From Cerasibacillus sp036516575 (GTDB taxonomy: Bacteria; Bacillota; Bacilli; Bacillales; Amphibacillaceae), in the NCBI RefSeq assembly GCF_036516575.1, contig NZ_DATBTY010000018.1, positions 58,259-122,258 on the forward strand: 64,000 nt of DNA. Direction: 5' to 3'. The notes beneath the pieces were generated by a model that did not search any database, was not told where the DNA came from, and saw only the letters and a program-made list of their open reading frames with translations. Positions 26,586 through 36,302 of this stretch are shown here, in pieces. Position 1 is the first letter of the stretch. Every line of letters starts with the position of its first letter. The translations under genes and the position numbers were made by a program.

Positions 26586-27260
26586 TTATAACTGGATAAC
26601 TTCTTGGCCTGCTTGTGCTAATAATTCATAATAAAACAAATCATTACCTATGCAAAACACCCGATCACATAAGTTCATAATTTCATCCATATCATGTGAA
26701 ATATAAATAATCGACATGCCTGTTTTTGCCGTTAAATCTTTTAAATAAAATGCGATTTCTTGTTTTGATTTCAAATCAATCCCAACAGTTGGTTCATCAA
26801 GTAATAATAGCTCTGGCTCATGGATGAGTGAAATAGCCAAATTTAATTTTCGCTTCATCCCACCAGACAATGTATGAACAGGTTCTTTCCAACGATTGAG
26901 CTTCATATCTAAACAAAGACTTTGTAATTCTTCTTTGCTCTTATTCTTCCATGATAATTTTTCAAAAAAAAGCATGTTTTCCTCAACGGTCAAATGCTCC
27001 CATATCGCTACTTCCTGTGGCACAAAACCGATATGTTTGCGAATTTGTGAAAATGATTTCCAATGATAGGTCATGCCGTTCAAGTTTATTTTTCCTTTTG
27101 TTGGTTTTTGTAAGGTAGCTAATACATGCAATAAGGTCGATTTTCCAGCGCCGTTTTCACCGACTAAACCGACGATATCCCCTTCTTTAAGCGTAAATGT
27201 AATATTTTCTAAGATGGAGCGCTTTCCATATGATTTATGTAATGCTTCAACTTGTAGCAT
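26586..27260 (-). CDS. ABC transporter ATP-binding protein
   Basis: 224 residues, one nucleotide-binding domain. Walker A GENGAGKST near residue 37, Q-loop FVPQEVAIWEHLTVEEN, signature LSGGMKRKLNLA, Walker B LLLLDEPTVG and the switch His in YISHDMDEI. It is of the ABC-2 exporter subclass and drives the two permeases encoded upstream. The start MLQVEALHKSYG is 6 bases after AAGGAGG; an ATG one codon earlier is equally open. It overlaps the end of the upstream permease by 14 bases. Confidence 0.92.
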   Translation of the reverse strand: MLQVEALHKSYGKRSILENITFTLKEGDIVGLVGENGAGKSTLLHVLATLQKPTKGKINLNGMTYHWKSFSQIRKHIGFVPQEVAIWEHLTVEENMLFFEKLSWKNKSKEELQSLCLDMKLNRWKEPVHTLSGGMKRKLNLAISLIHEPELLLLDEPTVGIDLKSKQEIAFYLKDLTAKTGMSIIYISHDMDEIMNLCDRVFCIGNDLFYYELLAQAGQEVIQL

Positions 27261-28386
27261 CATATTCCTCCTTACGACCATACCATAAGAGCAAAATAAC
27301 AAAAAGTATGCCTAATCCGATATGAAAAAAATCACCCTGTAAAAAAGCATTTAATGGATTAAAATAATGTATCCATGGATACTTTGCTAATAAACCATCA
27401 AGTGGGATGATAGCACCACTTGCAATGACACTAACAAACGTTAATATAAAGGCGGTCGCGTAAAAGACGTACGTCTGCCTGATAATTAAAGCTAATAAAA
27501 AAGCACCGAGACTAATCATTAAACGATAGCTAAGTAAACTGATAATAAAAGAGAAACTAATTGGCTCATAAAAAACATAATAGAAGACAAGTACAGTTAA
27601 TAAATCAACTGCAAACAATAAAGTGATATATATAAGCATATTCTGTACAAAATATGTCTTCATTGACATCCGCGTAAAAGCAAAGCGTGGTAAAATAGCT
27701 GGATTATTTTCTTTAATAACCCAATCAAATAAAAGTAACGTTGAAAGAAAAGCTGCTAATGCCCATATATGCCAAGGTTGAAAGAGATTTTTCCCTTCAT
27801 CTATATGAACAAAACCATTACCCAGAAATGTCAATGTCGTTTGCAATAAGTCCTGCTCTTTTTCAATTTGCTTACTGCGGGCGATCAAATCATCCCAATT
27901 GAATTCAAAACGATATTGCAGCGTATCCGCCAACTCTTTAACAGCATATGCGGCCTTTGAACGCCCTACATCCTGCTGTACATAAGACATGACCATCTCA
28001 CTAACAGGGGTATATGCTAAGGAAACATCCGATTCATAGGCCTTAATTAACTCATTTCGATTACCATGGCGTATATCTTCTTCATAACCTTCTACAATAA
28101 TAAATACACTATCTAATTCATGTTTTTCCAATTTATGAAGAGCCTCTCGTTCATCAAGTGCATAAGCTCTAATAAATGGTGTCGTATGAATCGATTCATA
28201 TAAATCATGTGCTAGCTCAGTATCTTCTTTCAACACCACACCAACCGGAATTTTCGTATCATCTTGAATTGCATTTCCAGCAGTAATAACGAGCCACGTC
28301 ACGATCATTGGGGATAATAACCAAAACAATAGATGTAAACCTTGCTTTTTCCAATGGATGAGTCGTGTTTGTAAGATGTTCATCAT
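27247..28386 (-). CDS. ABC-2 type permease, second of pair
   Basis: 379 residues. One helix near the N-terminus (LLFWLLSPMIVTWLVITAG), a large extracytoplasmic domain (about 45-205, with ESIHTTPFIRAYALDEREAL), then five to six helices, the plan of ABC-2/YhgE-like exporters. It is expected to form a heterodimer with the next-door permease. The start overlaps the stop of the upstream permease as ATGA, a translational coupling; a GTG further upstream is less likely. Substrate unknown. Confidence 0.85.
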   Translation of the reverse strand: MMNILQTRLIHWKKQGLHLLFWLLSPMIVTWLVITAGNAIQDDTKIPVGVVLKEDTELAHDLYESIHTTPFIRAYALDEREALHKLEKHELDSVFIIVEGYEEDIRHGNRNELIKAYESDVSLAYTPVSEMVMSYVQQDVGRSKAAYAVKELADTLQYRFEFNWDDLIARSKQIEKEQDLLQTTLTFLGNGFVHIDEGKNLFQPWHIWALAAFLSTLLLFDWVIKENNPAILPRFAFTRMSMKTYFVQNMLIYITLLFAVDLLTVLVFYYVFYEPISFSFIISLLSYRLMISLGAFLLALIIRQTYVFYATAFILTFVSVIASGAIIPLDGLLAKYPWIHYFNPLNAFLQGDFFHIGLGILFVILLLWYGRKEEYDATS

Positions 28387-29609
28387 GCACGCACACGCTC
28401 CTTCCACAAAGATAAAAGAATGAAAATCATAAAACTAATCCCGCTCATAACCAATAACATGTTGTATTCTGCATAAAAACGGCCATTTAACATTATTTCT
28501 TGAATCCAATAAAATCCTTCAGCTGAAAAAACATACGGTAAGACATCTTGAATAGCGAGCGGTAAATAAATAACAGGCAAAAGTGCTCCACTTAAACCAA
28601 TTAATAATCCCGTCACAATGACTTGACAAAGCAATCGTAATTTTTGTGAAGTAACGATAACTTCAATCACAGCCAAAACCATTAAATAACTCATACTAAA
28701 TAGGAAGACAATGAGCCCGATACGGAAATAATCTTCTACATATAATTCAAATGCTAAACCACGTTGAATACCGATGAAAAATAAAGCAGAAACCATCATA
28801 ACGATGAATAAACTGACAATGACACGCGCTAAAATCTGTTGCCATTCTTTAACCCCGTATAACAGCATACGCTTTTTAATCCGGACGACATCTTCTTTAT
28901 ATAAAAAATTAAAAAATAAAAGGAGCCACACTATTATGGAAATAAACCACGCTGCTATTGTATAGTAATGAAACGGTGAAACTGTCGCTTGATTGACAAG
29001 TTTTTCTTCATCCATTAACTTATCCTTACTTAAAGAAAATAGGAAAAAGGATTTAAACTGTTCAAACAGATATTCTTTTCTTTCCTCATAATCCATACCA
29101 AAACGATCAGCATAGTCATTAATCATCAAAATATTCGCTTGTGACGTATTAATATGACGTGTCACACTATCCATTAACTCTTTGACTAAGTATGCTTCAT
29201 TCAATTGCTGAGAATTTCCGACAACAGATAGATTAACAGATTTTCCTCTATATAAATCATTTGTAAAGTCCTCTGGAAAAACAACATAAGCAGTCAATTC
29301 ATCAGCATCTAGTTGTTGTGATGCATCAGGTTCATTAAGAACGGAAAGCTCTACCATAGAACCGAGATGATTTGTTTGAGCTAATGCAGTTGTAATCATC
29401 TGAATCTCTTCAGATTGATCCAAATCAACTAAGCCAATCCGAACGGGGTTCTCTTCATCGGGTTGAAGAAATGCTGAAATAATGATGATTACAAGTCCAA
29501 TTAATATAATCGGAAAAAGCAAAAGAAGAGGAAGCAGATACCACTTCCTCTTAATTTGCTTAAAATTATTGTTTATAAATAATTTTAAATGACTGAATGT
29601 GTGCATCAT
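28383..29609 (-). CDS. ABC-2 type permease, first of pair
   Basis: 408 residues with the same plan as its neighbour: N-terminal helix (WYLLPLLLLFPIILIGLVIIIISAF), an extracytoplasmic domain of about 170 residues (ELSVLNEPDASQQLDADEL), then six helices. The two permeases are diverged paralogues. AAGGA lies 9 bases before the double ATG. It follows the membrane-anchored protein gene by 30 bases and leads the exporter proper. Confidence 0.85.
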   Translation of the reverse strand: MMHTFSHLKLFINNNFKQIKRKWYLLPLLLLFPIILIGLVIIIISAFLQPDEENPVRIGLVDLDQSEEIQMITTALAQTNHLGSMVELSVLNEPDASQQLDADELTAYVVFPEDFTNDLYRGKSVNLSVVGNSQQLNEAYLVKELMDSVTRHINTSQANILMINDYADRFGMDYEERKEYLFEQFKSFFLFSLSKDKLMDEEKLVNQATVSPFHYYTIAAWFISIIVWLLLFFNFLYKEDVVRIKKRMLLYGVKEWQQILARVIVSLFIVMMVSALFFIGIQRGLAFELYVEDYFRIGLIVFLFSMSYLMVLAVIEVIVTSQKLRLLCQVIVTGLLIGLSGALLPVIYLPLAIQDVLPYVFSAEGFYWIQEIMLNGRFYAEYNMLLVMSGISFMIFILLSLWKERVRA

Positions 29610-29639
29610 GACACCAAGTCCTTAACAGTGAACATATTA

Positions 29640-31157
29640 TTAGAAATCAAACATCCATTCATTGAACTGCCATTCAAGTTCACTAAAATATTCCTCAAGT
29701 TCATCTTCATCCATACCACCGATGTCTTTGACTTTACCATCATGAACATTTTCGACTTTCTTAATCTTTTTACCGTCTGTGACCAAGTTTAATGTAAAGA
29801 GATCCAACCCACTTGTATTAAATGCAAAACTATAATCAGATTTAATCGTATCTCCTTCGAATTTCGAATCTCCATTCCAACCTATTTTAAAGGTTTCGAA
29901 ACCATCGCTTGCTATAATCTCGCGTTCAAATTTATGATCTTTTTTAGTCAATGTTTCATCAGACTTGTATTCCAACATTGTCATGTCATCAACAGCAAAA
30001 GTAACATGATCTTTAACTTTATCTTTCTCTAAAGATAAATCTCCTTTAATATTAATGCCACCTTCACCTAGAGCATCAGATCCTTTAAAAGCATAGTCAA
30101 AAGTTTGTTTGTCCTTCGTTAAAGACTGTGTCCCTTCAATTGAAATTGTGATCTTTTCATCAAATTCATCAAGTGTTGTCATTTTGAAATCCCGTTTCAC
30201 AATAATATCTTTATTTATCCAAATCATTGATTTCATTCCATCTGGAAGTTTAATAGAATCAATACTATTTATCATTTCAGTAAACATATCGTTTAAATCA
30301 GCATCAAAATCCAGCATTTCAGATGAAGAACCTATAAATTCGTCTTTAATGATACTGTCTTTAATGATACGTCTTAATGTCTCATCTTTTTGTAGTTTTT
30401 CTAATGTTTCTTTAAGTAAACGCTGAAATTCTTTTTCATCTAAATGAAACGTAATTTTATTCGCCTTCACATCTTTACCGTCTACAGAAACAGTATCTTT
30501 TTCTTCTGTAAATGCTTCATCAGAAATTTCATTGTAAAGAAAATCAATATATTCTTTTTGAAAATGCTTACGATCCTCTTCCGTTATAAACCCAGGCTCA
30601 AAGAATCTCTCAAAGTCTAATTCTTCATCCTCACCAAGTTCGCCTTCTTCACGTAAAAGCTCTTCTAAATCCTTCGCTTTCACTTGTAGGACATCGTCAA
30701 TAAATGGCATGCCGACTTGTAATTTCTCAGCATCCATGAGGAATGTAAAATCTTTAAATGTCATACCTGCTACGTTAGCTGATAAATCAGCGGTAATAAT
30801 TTTCTTATCCATATCCGTCTGAAGCGTACCGTTTAATTTAGCATTATTAATGATTTGTGACATCGCCAAATCATCAAAGCTACCCTCATCAAATGGTATA
30901 TTCATTTCCCCTGATAATTCGAGTTCCGTTTCCATCGGGTATTTTCTAGACATTTCATCCCACTTTACTTCAGATGTAAAGCGTGTCTTCATCGCATCTT
31001 CCATCACATTGTAAGACGCCATCTCCGCTTCAAAATACTTCTGCTTTGGAGAGGTATTCAACATAAAATATACTAATACTCCGCCAACTGCAATTAGCGC
31101 AACTAATGCAATTGCAAATAGAGACTTCTTTTCCATTGCCTTTTTGGGTTGTTCCAT
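29640..31157 (-). CDS. Membrane-anchored extracellular protein, possibly DUF6583 family
   Basis: 505 residues. Basic N-terminus and one helix at about residues 13-33 (FAIALVALIAVGGVLVYFML), then a large Asp/Glu/Lys-rich beta-strand exodomain with repeated short strand patterns (MTFKDFTFLMDAEKLQVGM, VKDHVTFAVDDMTMLEYKS). I recognise only a resemblance to uncharacterised Bacillaceae proteins of the DUF6583 kind. Its position directly before two ABC-2 permeases and an ATPase suggests an accessory subunit or cargo receptor (inference). Start: ATG with AAGGAG a few bases upstream. Confidence 0.68.
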   Translation of the reverse strand: MEQPKKAMEKKSLFAIALVALIAVGGVLVYFMLNTSPKQKYFEAEMASYNVMEDAMKTRFTSEVKWDEMSRKYPMETELELSGEMNIPFDEGSFDDLAMSQIINNAKLNGTLQTDMDKKIITADLSANVAGMTFKDFTFLMDAEKLQVGMPFIDDVLQVKAKDLEELLREEGELGEDEELDFERFFEPGFITEEDRKHFQKEYIDFLYNEISDEAFTEEKDTVSVDGKDVKANKITFHLDEKEFQRLLKETLEKLQKDETLRRIIKDSIIKDEFIGSSSEMLDFDADLNDMFTEMINSIDSIKLPDGMKSMIWINKDIIVKRDFKMTTLDEFDEKITISIEGTQSLTKDKQTFDYAFKGSDALGEGGINIKGDLSLEKDKVKDHVTFAVDDMTMLEYKSDETLTKKDHKFEREIIASDGFETFKIGWNGDSKFEGDTIKSDYSFAFNTSGLDLFTLNLVTDGKKIKKVENVHDGKVKDIGGMDEDELEEYFSELEWQFNEWMFDF

Positions 31158-31399
31158 ATTGTGTAAAAACTCCTTCTCTCAAAAATTTACTCTTAACTAT
31201 TAAACTTCTAATTATTTTTATCATTAAATATGAATGATGTCAAACATTGTTAAAATTCGTTATGGTTAGCAAGTTTTTGACTAGCGATAATTAACTATGC
31301 CTTATGTTTCAACGATTTTCTATGTAACTATCCTATGCATGAAATGATTAAAAAGGTTTTCACGTAGTTAAAGTAATTATATTCAGTAAATTTTATCAC

Positions 31400-31939
31400 C
31401 TAATCAAAGATGTATTTTACTTCCGCCACTTCTTCACCATCTGTATCAGCTAGATGAAACATCACCCATTCTAAATCTAATGCCCCTTCATCAATCAGCC
31501 ATGACATCATAAACTCTCTCGTTTCATCTGCTTTAAGCTCAAGTTCTTCCAATACAAATTCACCATCTTCCATATTCAATACGCCGTAATCTTTTACTTC
31601 AACTTTATCTAATGTATCCGTCGACAACTTAATATCTTGAACACGATACTTTATATCCTCCCTCGATTGATTTGTTATATTAAAGCTCAATGCAACGGAA
31701 CCTTGGTCGTTTTCTTCACCATGCGATAATGAGACGTACGTGATTTCAATGTTAATATCATCAAAATATTCATTAAATACTTCTTCTTCCGATACCGATG
31801 AGTATGCGATCATACCAAACTCTTCATCGGTTACCTTCTCCTCTACTTTTATTTCCTTTTTCATAACCCCTGTTCCACATGCTGTCAGAAACAATATCAA
31901 TGCTAACAACAATAACCTTTTTAGTAACATGTTTTTCAC
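31400..31939 (-). CDS. Lipoprotein of unknown function
   Basis: 179 residues. Signal peptide KRLLLLALILFLTACG with lipobox LTAC, so it is lipid-anchored outside the membrane. The mature part looks like a small beta sandwich (NIEITYVSLSHGEENDQGSVALSFNITNQS), reminiscent of DUF4352/telokin-like domains. The start is GTG (VKNMLLKR) with AAGGAG 9 bases upstream; an upstream in-frame ATG lacks a binding site. It stands about 240 bases upstream of the exporter operon on the same strand. Confidence 0.72.
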   Translation of the reverse strand: MKNMLLKRLLLLALILFLTACGTGVMKKEIKVEEKVTDEEFGMIAYSSVSEEEVFNEYFDDINIEITYVSLSHGEENDQGSVALSFNITNQSREDIKYRVQDIKLSTDTLDKVEVKDYGVLNMEDGEFVLEELELKADETREFMMSWLIDEGALDLEWVMFHLADTDGEEVAEVKYIFD

Positions 31940-32171
31940 AAGATTTTTCTCCTTTCCAAAGTGGTATAATCCACCAATCTTTAGCTTATGTATAATGAAA
32001 TACATTCATGTCAATATTTTTTCTTCCACATATATAATTGAAAAATGAGGTTCCTCCATTTATTTATCGTGGAACACTTTTTCAGTCTTTGGCATCGCCT
32101 TTATGAGCATTTCTCTCGTCATTTTTTAAGATAGGGTTGTATATGTATGTGTTTAGTTAATCATTTGAATT

Positions 32172-32208
32172 AAAAAAAGCAAAGAATGGAATGTACCATT
32201 CTTTGCTT
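32172..32208 (-). terminator. Intrinsic terminator after the acyltransferase gene
   Basis: AAGCAAAGAATGG pairs with CCATTCTTTGCTT across six bases; on the minus strand it is followed by seven T residues. Confidence 0.9.
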
Positions 32209-32237
32209 AAGCAATCACGTGTCAAGCGATTATCAGA

Positions 32238-33224
32238 CTAATAAACATTTTTCCTTAAAATCGACATTCGCCCTTCGATAAGAGGTTGTGAAATACCTTG
32301 CACAGGTCTGCTTGATAAAACAAACACAATCGCAATAGATAAAGCTACTAAACCGAAGAGATCAACGATATGGTCGACTTTAAATAAATCAGCTTGGCGG
32401 GCATACTGAATGATAAACCCGTGCAATAAATAAACGTAAAGTGTCCGTCCGCCAAGCAGTGTAAATTTAAATTGACGACGTGGAATCCAGGCTAATACAC
32501 TAACCATCATTAAAGTTGATGTCAGGTAAATAAAGAAACGAGCAAATCCACCATATTCAGGTAATCCTAAATCACTATAAGATTTAGAAGCAAGCAACCA
32601 ACCCGCATTAATATCAGGTGCATAGTGAATCGCAATCGCTACACCAATTACAAAAACAAGTGAGACAATTTTTACCATCTTATGTTTTAACCAGCTTAAC
32701 TGTTTGACTGTTACCCAATAGCCGAGAAGGAAATATGGGAAAAATACAAATGTCCGCGATAGACTAAAGGAATGCCCGATATTCCCGAAATAGCCGACTA
32801 ATAGTCCGATTTGTACCGCAATCAGAATTCCAATAATGGGTGGTAATTTATTAAATAAAATTAAAAGGATATGCCAACAAAACAAACTAAACAGAAACCA
32901 TAATGACCAATGTGGATAAAAGATGCTATCCACCAACCAACCATCTTTTCCAATTAAAAAATAATATCCCGTATATATGATTTGAAAAATAATATAAGGA
33001 ACTAATAATTTTTGTGCTAACTTTAATATATAAGCCTTATTACCTGATCCTTTGGCAAAAAAACCAGCTAAAAAGATAAACGCCGGCATATGAAATGTAT
33101 AAATCCATGTATAAACGGTATTGACTCCTGGTATATCTTCAGTAAATGGTTGAATCATATGTCCAAAAACGACAAAGAAAATTAACAGCAATTTCGCATT
33201 ATCAAAATATGCATAACGCTTCAT
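32238..33224 (-). CDS. Acyltransferase family 3 membrane protein
   Basis: 328 residues with about ten membrane helices. The start RYAYFDNAKLLLIFFVVFGHMIQPF contains the conserved Asp-x-x-(K/R) and His of the acyltransferase-3 family; PHWSLWFLFSLFCWHILL and the later YVYLLHGFIIQY are also typical. These proteins O-acetylate or otherwise acylate surface sugars or other carbohydrates. AAAGGATG lies upstream of the ATG. It is monocistronic; the acceptor is unknown. Confidence 0.86.
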   Translation of the reverse strand: MKRYAYFDNAKLLLIFFVVFGHMIQPFTEDIPGVNTVYTWIYTFHMPAFIFLAGFFAKGSGNKAYILKLAQKLLVPYIIFQIIYTGYYFLIGKDGWLVDSIFYPHWSLWFLFSLFCWHILLILFNKLPPIIGILIAVQIGLLVGYFGNIGHSFSLSRTFVFFPYFLLGYWVTVKQLSWLKHKMVKIVSLVFVIGVAIAIHYAPDINAGWLLASKSYSDLGLPEYGGFARFFIYLTSTLMMVSVLAWIPRRQFKFTLLGGRTLYVYLLHGFIIQYARQADLFKVDHIVDLFGLVALSIAIVFVLSSRPVQGISQPLIEGRMSILRKNVY

Positions 33225-33422
33225 TATTTTTCATCCTTTAAACAATGTTTAATGATGATACCACTATTATCTTATCCTTTTTATATAGAGAAATCTGGGT
33301 TTTAACAAGGTTGTACGTATTTTGTTAGAGATTTGTAAAAATGATGAGCGATTTGTAAAGGATTTGTGAAGATTATGGTGGTCATTTCCACTGTAATAAG
33401 AAATTTTGTCTCATCACACCAC

Positions 33423-33458
33423 AATAAAACCCCCATAGTTCTCTCGATGGGGGTTTGC
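33423..33458 (-). terminator. Terminator after the CynX-type MFS gene
   Basis: AAACCCCCAT pairs with ATGGGGGTTT across ten bases; on the minus strand the 3' side runs into TTTTATT. It starts 3 bases after the stop codon. Confidence 0.8.
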
Positions 33459-33460
33459 TA

Positions 33461-34720
33461 TCACGTCGTAACGGTCTGTTTTTGTGGTTTGACTTCAGAA
33501 ATCACTTTATCTTCACCAGCTTTAAGACCTGTGATTAATAATATAATAGATCCTACAAGTAGAGTAGCAATTGAAAATGTCCAACTATGTGTCACGTCTT
33601 TTAGCCAACCAAATAGAACGGGTCCAAATGCGGCTAAAAGATAACCGGCTGATTGGGCCATTCCTGAAATATCAGCAGCTTGCTTTCCATCTGTTGCACG
33701 TAAGGTGAAAAACATCATCGATAAACTAAACGCACTTCCACACGCAATCCCTATAACGATAATCGATAATACGATGAGCGATTTCGCACCTGTTAATAAT
33801 CCGAGAATACCAACAAAAAATAATCCCGCAACAATGGCTGCAAGTAACCGTTGATCCTTCATTCTTTCAGCGATAATCGGTATGACAAATGTCGCCGGAA
33901 TAATTGCGAATTGATATAAGAAAAGCATCCATCCTGCTGTACCTGCTTGGTAACCGTGAATATATAATAATTCTGGTAACCATGTAATGAGTGTATAAAA
34001 AATAAGCGATTGAACACCCATAAAGATCGTAATATGCCAAGCAAGTGGCGATTTTAGTAAACCATTTTTCGTTTGTGTTGATGCTTGTTTTGGCTTAGGC
34101 TGAGTGGCAGATTGCTTTTTATGATTTTTCAATTGTGGTAGCCAGAGAACTGTTGCAATGATTGCTAAAATTCCCCAAAACATAAGTGACGCTTCCCAAT
34201 CCAGTCCATCAATTGATGCAATCGGAACACTTAATCCTGAAGCAAAAGCAGCGAAGACGTTCATGAATACGCCGTACAATCCCATCATTAAGCCGACTTT
34301 TAAAGGGAAACTTATTTTTATAAGAGCTGGAAGTAACACATTCCCCGTTGCAATACCGATACCAATCAACATTGTACCAATAAACAGTGCATTAACACCA
34401 AATAACGAGCGAATCATAATCCCTATAATTAAAATAATGAGCGAAATAAAAATGGTCCAATTCATGCCGAATTTATAGGCAATTTTAGGCACGACAGGTG
34501 AAAAAAGAGCGAAAGCGAGTAATGGCAATGTCGTTATTGAACCGGCTAACGCATTACTAATTCCTAAATCATCTCGAATAAATGAAATAACCGAACCTAC
34601 CGATGTTAAAGGTGCCCGCAAGTTAGCCGCTATAATTAAAACCCCGATGATTAATAGCCATTGTTTTAAATGATTTTGCTGTGCTTGTTGTGCTTGATTA
34701 TTTGCTATGTTTTTACTCAA
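33461..34720 (-). CDS. MFS transporter, CynX/NimT type
   Basis: About 419 residues and 12 helices. ANLRAPLTSVGSVISFIRDDLG at the first helix is the mark of the CynX/NimT (cyanate or nitroimidazole-like) transporter group; substrates of most members are unknown. The start is probably TTG at 34720, because GGAGG lies 6 bases upstream; an ATG two codons earlier directly abuts the GGAGG. The gene follows the GntR regulator by about 12 bases, so the regulator probably controls it. Confidence 0.86.
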   Translation of the reverse strand: MSKNIANNQAQQAQQNHLKQWLLIIGVLIIAANLRAPLTSVGSVISFIRDDLGISNALAGSITTLPLLAFALFSPVVPKIAYKFGMNWTIFISLIILIIGIMIRSLFGVNALFIGTMLIGIGIATGNVLLPALIKISFPLKVGLMMGLYGVFMNVFAAFASGLSVPIASIDGLDWEASLMFWGILAIIATVLWLPQLKNHKKQSATQPKPKQASTQTKNGLLKSPLAWHITIFMGVQSLIFYTLITWLPELLYIHGYQAGTAGWMLFLYQFAIIPATFVIPIIAERMKDQRLLAAIVAGLFFVGILGLLTGAKSLIVLSIIVIGIACGSAFSLSMMFFTLRATDGKQAADISGMAQSAGYLLAAFGPVLFGWLKDVTHSWTFSIATLLVGSIILLITGLKAGEDKVISEVKPQKQTVTT

Positions 34721-34732
34721 TGTCATCCTCCG

Positions 34733-35413
34733 TCATCTTGTTTCTAATCGTTGCATTAATACTGTGATATATTCATTTACATAAGTAGTAGCTTTTTCTG
34801 AGTCTTGATTACGAATAGCATCTAAAAGTTCACGGTGAATCCCCGCTTCATAATTGAACATGGAATCGACTTGCATCATATCGCTAATCGAACTAGACAC
34901 TGCGTCCGCCATATGTTCATACAATTCGTAAAGCAAAGGATTATCTGCAGCTTGAACAATCGCTTTATGAAATAAAAGATCTGTTTTAATAAAAGCATCC
35001 ATATCCCTTTGCTTTGCTGCTTCGATACTATTTTCAATATATGTTTCTAATTGTTTAAGATCAGCTGCCGTACGGCGTTCAGCCGCAAGTGCCGCCGCCT
35101 TTTGCTCCAACGCCAAACGGACTTCAAATGTATCAACTAAGCTCATCTTTTCCATTCGACGATCTAATGCTACACTTAATGCGCTTGATGAACGCACAAT
35201 GGTACCTTTTCCCTGCTTAGACTCCAACAACCCTGCATGAACTAACGCTTTTATCGCTTCACGTAATGTGTTTCGGCTCACATCGAAAGTCTCCATTAGT
35301 TTCGCTTCAGACGGAATCTTCATCCCCACTTCCCAATGACCGGATTCAATCAAATGCTCTATTTGAGATGCTACTTGTTCAACCAACGTCAATCGCTTCG
35401 TTTTCTTTAACAT
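34733..35413 (-). CDS. GntR-family transcription regulator, FadR subfamily (FCD domain)
   Basis: 226 residues. Winged helix at about 10-75 (IPSEAKLMETFDVSRNTLREAIKALVHAGLLESKQGKGTIV region) and an all-helical FCD effector domain at 90-220, which usually binds a metal and a carboxylate ligand through His residues (LLFHKAIVQAADNPLLYELYE and AGIHRELLDAI). It is the first gene of a two-gene unit with the CynX-type transporter and probably senses that transporter's substrate. GGAGTG lies just before the ATG. It is not the TetR-type FadR expected to bind the boxes at 53 and 55 kb. Confidence 0.9.
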   Translation of the reverse strand: MLKKTKRLTLVEQVASQIEHLIESGHWEVGMKIPSEAKLMETFDVSRNTLREAIKALVHAGLLESKQGKGTIVRSSSALSVALDRRMEKMSLVDTFEVRLALEQKAAALAAERRTAADLKQLETYIENSIEAAKQRDMDAFIKTDLLFHKAIVQAADNPLLYELYEHMADAVSSSISDMMQVDSMFNYEAGIHRELLDAIRNQDSEKATTYVNEYITVLMQRLETR

Positions 35414-35615
35414 GTTATCACTCCAACTTGTAGGATGATTGGTACATTGGATATGTTAACATACCATTTTTACGTTGTCCATAGTAAAAACATTATTATA
35501 AGAATAGATTTTATAGATGCTTGCGGGAAATGTTTCGACTATGTTTCGTAGCAAAATAAAAATCGCGTTTGTATATTTTGAGCATGTCGGAAGACCAATA
35601 AGGGAGGTTATTTTT

Positions 35616-35958
35616 ATGAATTGTATTCATTGCGGAAAAACAGTTGATTATAATAATCGCGTCAACCATTTAGAGGACATCTTTTGTAACGATCATTGTT
35701 ATGAGGAGCATTTGTTGCAAAGTGAACGTTCTTACAAAGACAAGTTCCATCCATATATTCATACGATCATATGCGGGCAACATACTTAAATTGGCATGAC
35801 ACTTGGGAAAATAAACTGAATGACATGGCAGAACATGGTATTCATATGTATGAGCTTAATGATCCTTATTAGATCCAGGCTTAGCTAAAAAAGGATGGCA
35901 CTATCACGATTGTTGTGGCCCATGGGAAGTAGAGCAACTCGAATATGATCATGATTAA
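35616..35958 (+). pseudogene. Frameshifted small Cys-rich gene
   Basis: A 57-codon frame starts at ATG 35616 behind AAGGGAGG (MNCIHCGKTVDYNNRVNHLED, with C-x2-C and C-x3-C pairs) and stops at 35789. A second frame then reads TYLNWHDTWENKLNDMAEH...YELNDPY to a TAG at 35870, and a third continues DPGLAKKGWHYHDCCGPWE to TAA at 35956-35958. The joins look like two small indels; one missing T near 35869 would restore PYLDPGL. Together they would make a protein of about 110 residues with several Cys/His clusters. I do not recognise the family. Sequencing error is the alternative to decay. Confidence 0.6.
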
Positions 35959-36302
35959 GGAAAATTGATTTGGTAAACAGATATAAATAACCTCGCCATC
36001 TCAAAAAATTTGTTTCCAAAAAAATCACATTAGAAGAGGCTAAGACAAAATGTATTTTACAAAAGAAAAATCCGAACGAAGTCCATATCCACCGCTTCGA
36101 AAATATATTTCGCTTTCACCACTCGGGGTACTAGCGCGACATCTGCTAGCTGCTGGTGAGCCTCCTTGTGTTAACGCACTCTGGGTCTCACCATGCCTTT
36201 TTCTCAATTGGAAGCTACGTATATTCCCTCTGCTAAAATCGTAACATGTTCGCCTTTGAAGTTAGTACATTCTTAATGTCACAGCCTCCTTAAAATATCA
36301 CA
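35959..36302. other. Intergenic region, possible remnant of a dispersed element
   Basis: A 344-base gap. 36030-36245 has a higher GC content than its flanks, starts with GAGGCTAAGACAAAATGTAT (the GAGGCT-GGACAAAA type of lead-in seen before intergenic repeats in several Firmicutes) and contains GGTGAG...CTCACC. A 64-codon open frame across it has no ribosome binding site or family resemblance. I treat it as noncoding, possibly a degenerate repeat. Confidence 0.35.

Noticed and set aside
36050..36244. 64-codon plus-strand frame
   Set aside because: No ribosome binding site, odd composition, and it lies in what looks like a degenerate noncoding repeat.
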